A DNA stretch of 10,064 nucleotides from CAYLNM01 sp964385045 (GTDB lineage Bacteria > Planctomycetota > Phycisphaerae > Phycisphaerales > SM1A02). The stretch lies in assembly GCA_964385045.1 (NCBI GenBank), contig CAYLNM010000155.1, positions 1 to 10,064 on the forward strand, read 5' to 3'. Position numbers and translations under genes: made by a program. Of this stretch, positions 6,162 through 10,064 are shown piece by piece. The notes under the pieces are model-generated. The model made no database searches, was not told where the DNA came from, and saw only the letters and a program-made list of their open reading frames with translations. Position 1 is the stretch's first letter. Each line of letters opens with the position of its first letter.

Positions 6162-6410
6162 ATGCCCCGCTACGACTACCACTGCCCCGCCAACGACCGT
6201 CTCGTCGAGGTCTCGCACGGCATGAGCGAGACGCTGCGCACCTGGGGCGACGTCTGCGACCGCGCCGGGATCGACCCCGGCGACACCCCGCGCGACGCCG
6301 AGGTCCGGCGGCCGGTCAATCGCAGCGTCGGCGTGCTCGCCGGGGGCGGCGCGGCGGCGATGCCCGAGGGCCCGTGCGGCCCCGGCGGCTGCCCCTGCTT
6401 CCCCGGCTGA
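6162..6410 (+). CDS. Small cysteine-containing protein, FmdB/zinc-ribbon-like
   Basis: An 82-residue protein starting MPRYDYHCPAN, close to the MPxYxYxC opening of the FmdB-type putative zinc-ribbon family. The middle (VEVSHGMSETLRTWGD, 15-30, then TPRDAEV) resembles a subgroup of these small proteins seen in proteobacteria. The second Cys of the usual CxxC is Asn (C8-P-A-N11); other possible metal ligands are H7, C32 and the C-terminal cluster C72, C77, C79 (PCGPGGCPC). The function of the family is not established. The ATG is supported by AGGAG (6150-6154) 7 bases upstream. It stands alone on this strand, divergent from fabI and convergent with the DUF89 gene. Confidence 0.8.
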   Translation: MPRYDYHCPANDRLVEVSHGMSETLRTWGDVCDRAGIDPGDTPRDAEVRRPVNRSVGVLAGGGAAAMPEGPCGPGGCPCFPG

Positions 6411-6453
6411 GGTCCTCGACGCGCGGGGTCGGCTGCCCTCCGGCCGCGATCGC

Positions 6454-6472
6454 GCACGCAGTCCGGGCGTGC
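6454..6472. terminator. Short hairpin between convergent genes
   Basis: GCACGC (6454-6459) pairs with GCGTGC (6467-6472) around a 7-base loop in the gap between the small gene and the convergent DUF89 gene. The stem has only 6 bp and no T-run, so it is a weak terminator candidate. The rest of 6411-6537 shows nothing else. Confidence 0.2.
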
Positions 6473-6537
6473 CCTCCGCTCGGACCCGGCTCATCGCTGC
6501 CCGGCGCCCCGCCGACCTGCGCCACCCTCCGCCGACC

Positions 6538-7716
6538 TCAGCCCGCCGCCGGCCCGTCCAGTCGGACCACCGCTCCGGGCAGGCTCCCGCCGATCCGCCG
6601 GGCCACCTGCGGGTCCTTGAGCATCGCCACCCGCAGGACGGGCACGCGGAACCGCGCGGTCCAGTTGCTCTCGATCGCGCGGCCCATGCCCAGCAGCACC
6701 AGCAGCCCGAGCTCGGGATGCCGCGCCGCCTCCGCGAGCTCCGCGGACACGGCCCCGAGGTCGATCAGCGGCGCGTGCGAGCCCGAGTCCACCACCGCGA
6801 TCGCGTCCGACGCGAAGACGGGGTCGGTCCGGGCGGCGAGGGCGAGCAGCCCGTGAAGCTCGGCCGCGGTCACGTCGTTGAGCGACGGCGCGGCGTTGGC
6901 GGCGAGCACGACCCGGCCGCCCGCGTGCACGATCGCCCGCGCCAGCGGCAGGGCCCCGAGGACGACGTCGGCCCCGGCGTTGTCGACCAGCACCAGGGTG
7001 CGCCGCGGGGGGCGGACGAGCACGTCCGCGGCCGCGGCCGCGTCGTCGCGGTGCCACGGCCGGGGCGGAAGCTCGTCCAGGACCTCCTCGAAGCGCGGCG
7101 GCGACGCCCCGAAGCGGGCCGCGGTCTCCGCCGCCCCCATGTCGAAGAGGTTGCCCGCGAGCAGGCCCTCGAGGACCGCGTGGGCCCGCCCCCGCGGATC
7201 CATCGCGTCGAGCCGGGCGCACCGGGCCGCGAGCCCGCGCAGGGCGCGGGCGTTCTCCCGCGCCTTGACGAGCCGGAACTCGTCGGCGATCCCGGCGTCC
7301 GCGAGGACGCGGCGGCGGATCGAGTCGAGGACGAGGATGTCGAGCCGCCCGTGGCGGGCGGGATCGCGTCCCATCGCGTCCATCGACGCCCGCATCGCCG
7401 CCGCCGCCCGCTCGACGCCGTCCTCGTCCACGACCTCGGCGGCGCGGGCGTGATCGAGCTGGACCCGCACGTGGGTCGCGAAGAGCTCGAGCCAGTAGGC
7501 CCGGCCCTCGGGATCGGCGAGGAGGTCGTGCTCGCAGGCACGGTACGAGCCGGGATCGGCCAGCAGCGGCAGCGGCTCGCCCGGGTCGGCCCCCGGCGGC
7601 AGGAGCGGGCGCTCGGCCGCGGTGGCCTCCACGCTCGCCCCGGCCACCGGCGGCGCGGCGCTCGCGTCCGCCCCGGCCGGACCGGCGGCGGACTCGTCCC
7701 GGCCCGCCGGCGTCAC
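6538..7716 (-). CDS. DUF89 phosphatase of the PANK4 C-terminal type
   Basis: A 392-residue protein whose second half carries the DUF89 metal-phosphatase motifs: LVDNAGADVVLG (243-254, with D245 and N246), LAANAAPSLNDVTAAEL (271-287, with N280 and D281) and LLGMGRAIESN (341-351), followed by K367. The order LLAGNLFDMGA (185-195), DNxGAD, LNDVT and GMGRAxxxN is that of the C-terminal domain of human PANK4, which dephosphorylates 4'-phosphopantetheine and related compounds as a damage-control enzyme. By analogy this could be a cytoplasmic phosphopantetheine phosphatase with a Mn/Co-type metal centre; the substrate is inferred. No pantothenate kinase-like domain is attached. The first 45 residues are Ala/Pro-rich and probably disordered. 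The GTG start at 7716 overlaps the stop of the OmpA-like gene (GTGA), with no separate Shine-Dalgarno sequence, so translation is probably coupled; a later start is possible. Confidence 0.85.
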   Translation of the reverse strand: MTPAGRDESAAGPAGADASAAPPVAGASVEATAAERPLLPPGADPGEPLPLLADPGSYRACEHDLLADPEGRAYWLELFATHVRVQLDHARAAEVVDEDGVERAAAAMRASMDAMGRDPARHGRLDILVLDSIRRRVLADAGIADEFRLVKARENARALRGLAARCARLDAMDPRGRAHAVLEGLLAGNLFDMGAAETAARFGASPPRFEEVLDELPPRPWHRDDAAAAADVLVRPPRRTLVLVDNAGADVVLGALPLARAIVHAGGRVVLAANAAPSLNDVTAAELHGLLALAARTDPVFASDAIAVVDSGSHAPLIDLGAVSAELAEAARHPELGLLVLLGMGRAIESNWTARFRVPVLRVAMLKDPQVARRIGGSLPGAVVRLDGPAAG

Positions 7717-8468
7717 CCGGTGACGACCGCGATCTCCACGCGGCGGCTCTTCTGCTTCGTCTCCGCCGGACGGTGCGGCCCGTAGCTCTCGATCGAGATC
7801 GACGAGGCCGGGATCCCGCGGTCCACGAGGTACTCCCGCACCGCGAAGGCCCGCTCGAAGCCGAGGTGGTAGTTGGTCGGGAACCGATCCTTCGACTTGC
7901 GGATCGGGTCGGTGTCGGTGTGGCCGGTGACCCGGATCGTCATGCCGCCGAACCGGTCGCGGATGACGCGGGCGACCTGGTCCAGCGAGCTGCGCGCCGA
8001 CGAACGGAGGTTCGTCTGGCCCGAGGCGAAGAGCACGTCGCCCTCGATCAGGGCGGTCACCATGCCGCCGGAGGCCGAGGACTCGACGCCGGGGATGCCG
8101 CCGAAGGCGTCCGCGGGCCCCGAGACCGGGGCGGTCGCGAGCCGGTCCTCGAGCTCGGCGTTGCGGCTGCGCAGGGCCACCTGCTCGCCGCGGCAGTCCT
8201 CGAGATCGCGCTGCATCGCGTCGAGGGCGGCGCCGCGCTCGTCGAGCGCCGACCGCAGCCGGGTGTTCTCCTCGTTCAGCAGGCTCACCTGCTCCTGCAG
8301 GCCACTCGCGCAGCCGCCGCCGAGCAGGCCGGCGACGAGGAGCGGAACGGCGAGGCGGGCCCGCCGGGCGAGTCCGCGGGGCCGCGCCGGGGCCTCGCGG
8401 GGGCAGGCGTCGGTCACCTCGATCGGGCCGCGGGGGCCGCGGCCGGGGCTCAGGTCGTTCGCGTCCAT
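7713..8468 (-). CDS. OmpA-like peptidoglycan-binding lipoprotein with coiled coil
   Basis: From the ATG at 8468 (GGGAG at 8479-8475, 6 bases upstream) the product has 251 residues. Order: an unusually long charged N-region (1-39), a hydrophobic stretch AVPLLVAGLLGGGC (40-53) with a likely lipidation Cys C53, a coiled coil with Leu/Glu/Arg heptads (about 57-112), a Ser/Gly/Pro linker, and an OmpA/MotB-type domain (140-250). The latter shows TGHTDTDPI (181-189, D185 being the expected diaminopimelate contact), FPTNYHLGFERAFAVREYL (196-214) and SRRVEIAV (241-248, with the paired Arg). It should anchor a membrane to peptidoglycan from the periplasmic side. The lipobox has Gly at -3 instead of Leu, so lipidation is uncertain. 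A GTG at 8417 would shorten the N-region to a more normal signal; a GTG at 8558 is less likely. Followed by DUF89 with a 4-base overlap. Confidence 0.88.
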   Translation of the reverse strand: MDANDLSPGRGPRGPIEVTDACPREAPARPRGLARRARLAVPLLVAGLLGGGCASGLQEQVSLLNEENTRLRSALDERGAALDAMQRDLEDCRGEQVALRSRNAELEDRLATAPVSGPADAFGGIPGVESSASGGMVTALIEGDVLFASGQTNLRSSARSSLDQVARVIRDRFGGMTIRVTGHTDTDPIRKSKDRFPTNYHLGFERAFAVREYLVDRGIPASSISIESYGPHRPAETKQKSRRVEIAVVTG

Positions 8469-8546
8469 GGTCGACTCCCGTCCGGGATCCGTGCGACGCG
8501 GTCCGGCCGGGTCCGTCCGGCTGCGCGCGGGCCGCTCGCGGCCGCG

Positions 8547-8552
8547 ATCGTA
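8547..8552 (-). promoter_or_regulatory. -10 candidate for the OmpA-like/DUF89 operon
   Basis: TACGAT on the minus strand (8552 to 8547) fits TANNNT and is one of very few AT-containing hexamers upstream of the gene. It would start transcription near 8540, leaving a leader of about 70 bases to the ATG at 8468. No -35 box is evident. Confidence 0.3.
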
Positions 8553-8622
8553 CGACACATCGGCGAGCCCCGCGGGGCGCGACAGGCGATCAACCGGGAC
8601 GCGGGGCCCGCGGCGGCGGCCG

Positions 8623-8709
8623 GGGCCGGGGTCGCCCGCGGCGGGCGGCGGCGGACGGCGGCGGACGGCGGACGGCGGCGACGGCCCGGGCCGGGGTCGC
8701 CCGCGGCGG
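8623..8709. repeat. GC-rich direct and tandem repeats in the gap before the prepilin peptidase stop
   Basis: A 22-base sequence occurs twice without mismatch (8623-8644 and 8688-8709; it starts GGGCCGGGGTCGCC and ends GCGGCGG). Between the copies lie tandem decamers GCGGGCGGCG, GCGGACGGCG and GCGGACGGCG (8641-8670). The gap from 8559 to 8748 contains no gene I can support; apart from the -10 candidate it holds only these repeats and other CGG-rich sequence. Confidence 0.8.
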
Positions 8710-8748
8710 ACGGTGGCCGACGGCGGCCGCGGCCGGTCCGGCCCGCCG

Positions 8749-9990
8749 TCAGGGGCCGACCAGTCCCCGGGCCGGCAGCCCGAAGCCCCAGAGATCGGTC
8801 AGGAGCCGGTCGAGGCCCGGCCGGGCGAGCAGGACGATGACGGTGGCCGCGGCGAGGTGCGGGCCGTACGGCAGGTGCCGCCGCTGGAGCTTCAGCACGC
8901 CGGCGAGCCCGGCCCCCGCGATCGCGGCCGCGATCCCGAGGAACGGGGCGATGAAGAAGACGAGCGTCGTCTCCGGCCAGCCGATCACGGCACCCACCGC
9001 CGCGAGCAGGTGCACGTCGCCCATCCCCATCGCCTCGCGGCCGAAGGCCAGCGTGCCGAGGATCCGCACCGCCCACACGATGCCGCCTCCGATGAGGTAG
9101 CCGAGGGCGGCCCCGCCGATCGCCTGCAGGCCGGGCGGCGGGGCGCCCACCGCGCCGCGCACCGCCAGCCAGCCGAGGGCGGCACCGACGAGGATCGGGG
9201 CGAGGGCGAGCAGCTCCCGCGCCATCTCGCGCCGCGCGTGGGGATAGTCCCCCAGCACCTCGCCCTCCTCGACGAAGTCGTCGTAGTCCTCGAAGCTGTA
9301 CCGCAGGCGACCGGTGACCAGCAGCGCCCACGTCGCGAGCACCCCGACCATTCCGCCCAGCGCGGCGCCGGTCGCCGGCCAGCCCGTTCCGTGGAACGGC
9401 CAGTCCATCGTCGTGCGCGGCTCGCCGAGCAGCAGGGCCTGCAGGGCGAGCAGCACGAACGCCGCCGCGGCCACGAAGCGCGGGATCTCGATCGGGATGG
9501 TGAAGGTCCGCGCATCGACGTGCGTCATCGCGTAGAGGCCGGCGAGCAGGATCGCCACCGCGAAGTACGCCGGCCACGTCAGCGCGAAGCCGTGGGCGCC
9601 GGACCACCACCACGGGCCGCCGACCTCCCGCAGCCAGTGATCCAGCGGCCCCGGCATCTCCGGGGCGAGGTACAGGATCGCGTAGAGGCCGAGGAAGACG
9701 AGACCGAAGACGAGCTCCACGAGCATGTAGCGCGGACTCACCCGGGTGCCGCAGGTCCGGCAGCGGCCGCGGATCAGCAGCCAGCCGACGACGGGCAGGT
9801 TCTCGCGGAAGAAGCTCAGGGTGCGCCCGCAGACCGGACACCGGCTCGCGGGGGCGACGAGCCCCATGCCCGCCGGCAGCCGGTGGACGACCACGTTCAG
9901 GAAGCTGCCCACCGCCGCCCCGACGCAGGCGACGAACACCATCGCCGGGGCGTGCTCGATGACGAGGAGGGTGGTCCAGCCGGGCGTCAC
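8749..9990 (-). CDS. Prepilin peptidase (type IV leader peptidase), enlarged
   Basis: Inner-membrane aspartic protease that cleaves, and usually N-methylates, type IV pilins and type II secretion pseudopilins at the cytoplasmic face. The 413-residue product has GSFLNVVVHRLP (28-39), two zinc-binding Cys pairs C51-PV-C54 and C77-RT-C80, the first active-site Asp D159 (HVDARTFTIP), the second D325 in GMGDVHLLAAVG, and PYGPHLAAA near the end. The usual length is 250-290 residues; the extra length lies mainly between the two aspartates, 166 residues apart against about 65 in classical enzymes. It includes an acidic stretch (YSFEDYDDFVEEGEVLGDY, 231-249) and extra membrane segments. The GTG start at 9990 is backed by AGGAAG (10003-9998) 7 bases upstream; M17 would delete part of the first helix. 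Its pilin substrates are not in this window. Confidence 0.95.
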   Translation of the reverse strand: MTPGWTTLLVIEHAPAMVFVACVGAAVGSFLNVVVHRLPAGMGLVAPASRCPVCGRTLSFFRENLPVVGWLLIRGRCRTCGTRVSPRYMLVELVFGLVFLGLYAILYLAPEMPGPLDHWLREVGGPWWWSGAHGFALTWPAYFAVAILLAGLYAMTHVDARTFTIPIEIPRFVAAAAFVLLALQALLLGEPRTTMDWPFHGTGWPATGAALGGMVGVLATWALLVTGRLRYSFEDYDDFVEEGEVLGDYPHARREMARELLALAPILVGAALGWLAVRGAVGAPPPGLQAIGGAALGYLIGGGIVWAVRILGTLAFGREAMGMGDVHLLAAVGAVIGWPETTLVFFIAPFLGIAAAIAGAGLAGVLKLQRRHLPYGPHLAAATVIVLLARPGLDRLLTDLWGFGLPARGLVGP

Positions 9991-10029
9991 GGCGAGGCTT
10001 CCTGCAGGGGCGGGGCGAAGGAGGGCGAC

Positions 10030-10064
10030 GGGGGGCGGGGCGCGGGGCGCGGGGCGCGGGCGGG
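10030..10064 (+). repeat. GGGGCGC heptamer repeat, G-quadruplex-type motif
   Basis: Three perfect GGGGCGC units (10037-10057) are preceded by a run of six G (10030-10035) and followed by GGG-C-GGG. Runs of at least three G with loops of 1-3 bases meet the usual G-quadruplex rule. The tract lies 40-74 bases upstream of the prepilin peptidase start, with the G-rich strand being the template strand, and may continue beyond the window. Confidence 0.7.

Noticed and set aside
4530..6410. Long plus-strand frame from the GTPase gene to the small FmdB-like gene
   Set aside because: Only the last 83 codons are convincing, with a Shine-Dalgarno sequence before the ATG at 6162. The rest is antisense to fabI or in the wrong frame of the GTPase.
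5952..6494. N-terminal extension of fabI on the minus strand
   Set aside because: The frame is open, but the residues are low-complexity Arg/Pro/Ala, oppose the small gene, and FabI is complete from 5951.
8641..8680. Possible CRISPR-like array
   Set aside because: The units are contiguous 10-base CGG repeats without unique spacers or cas genes.
7773..8840. Plus-strand open frame antisense to the OmpA-like gene
   Set aside because: It has no domain and is a composition shadow of a gene with clear OmpA motifs.

Overview
The window is very GC-rich (third codon positions almost all G or C). It holds ordinary bacterial housekeeping genes with several lineage-specific twists. The GC level, the MotB-like OmpA lipoprotein, the enlarged prepilin peptidase and the unusual FolD together suggest a Planctomycetota genome of the Phycisphaerae type. 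This is an inference from general appearance, not a database match. No insertion sequence, phage gene, CRISPR array, tRNA or rRNA is visible.

Layout. Bases 1-999 (+) are the 3' part of ilvC (ketol-acid reductoisomerase, class I), followed by a GC-rich hairpin. uppP (undecaprenyl-diphosphatase, 1166-2074, +) comes next and converges on folD (2169-3089, -). folD and coaX (type III pantothenate kinase, 3215-4003, +) diverge from a 125-base spacer. Each of these two start codons sits exactly 7 bases after a TANNNT -10-like box, which suggests leaderless transcripts. Two bases after coaX comes a gene for a degenerate, MnmE-like GTPase (4006-5208, +). Its end overlaps the 3' end of the convergent fabI (enoyl-ACP reductase, 5172-5951, -) by 37 bases. 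fabI diverges from a small cysteine-containing, FmdB/zinc-ribbon-like protein (6162-6410, +). The last third is on the minus strand, in transcription order: a prepilin peptidase with a large insertion (9990 to 8749), an OmpA-like lipoprotein (8468 to 7713) and a DUF89 phosphatase resembling the C-terminal domain of human PANK4 (7716 to 6538). The last two overlap by 4 bases and are translationally coupled.

How the genes may fit together. Several products touch pantothenate/CoA and phosphopantetheine metabolism: IlvC makes the branched-chain precursor shared with pantoate, FolD controls methylene-tetrahydrofolate (the one-carbon donor for ketopantoate), CoaX phosphorylates pantothenate, the PANK4-like DUF89 protein may dephosphorylate phosphopantetheine, and FabI works on acyl-ACP. 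They lie in separate transcription units, so this is a loose theme and not a demonstrated cluster. UppP, the OmpA-like lipoprotein and the prepilin peptidase serve the cell envelope.

Most worth a second look: a FolD in which all three classical active-site residues (Lys, Gln, Asp) are replaced and NADP-phosphate-contacting positions are also lost; the matched leaderless-type promoters of folD and coaX; the MnmE-like GTPase that lacks its NKxD motif and C-terminal catalytic region and is cotranscribed with coaX; an Asp-to-Asn change in the first phosphate motif of CoaX; and a bacterial stand-alone PANK4-type phosphatase coupled to an envelope lipoprotein gene.
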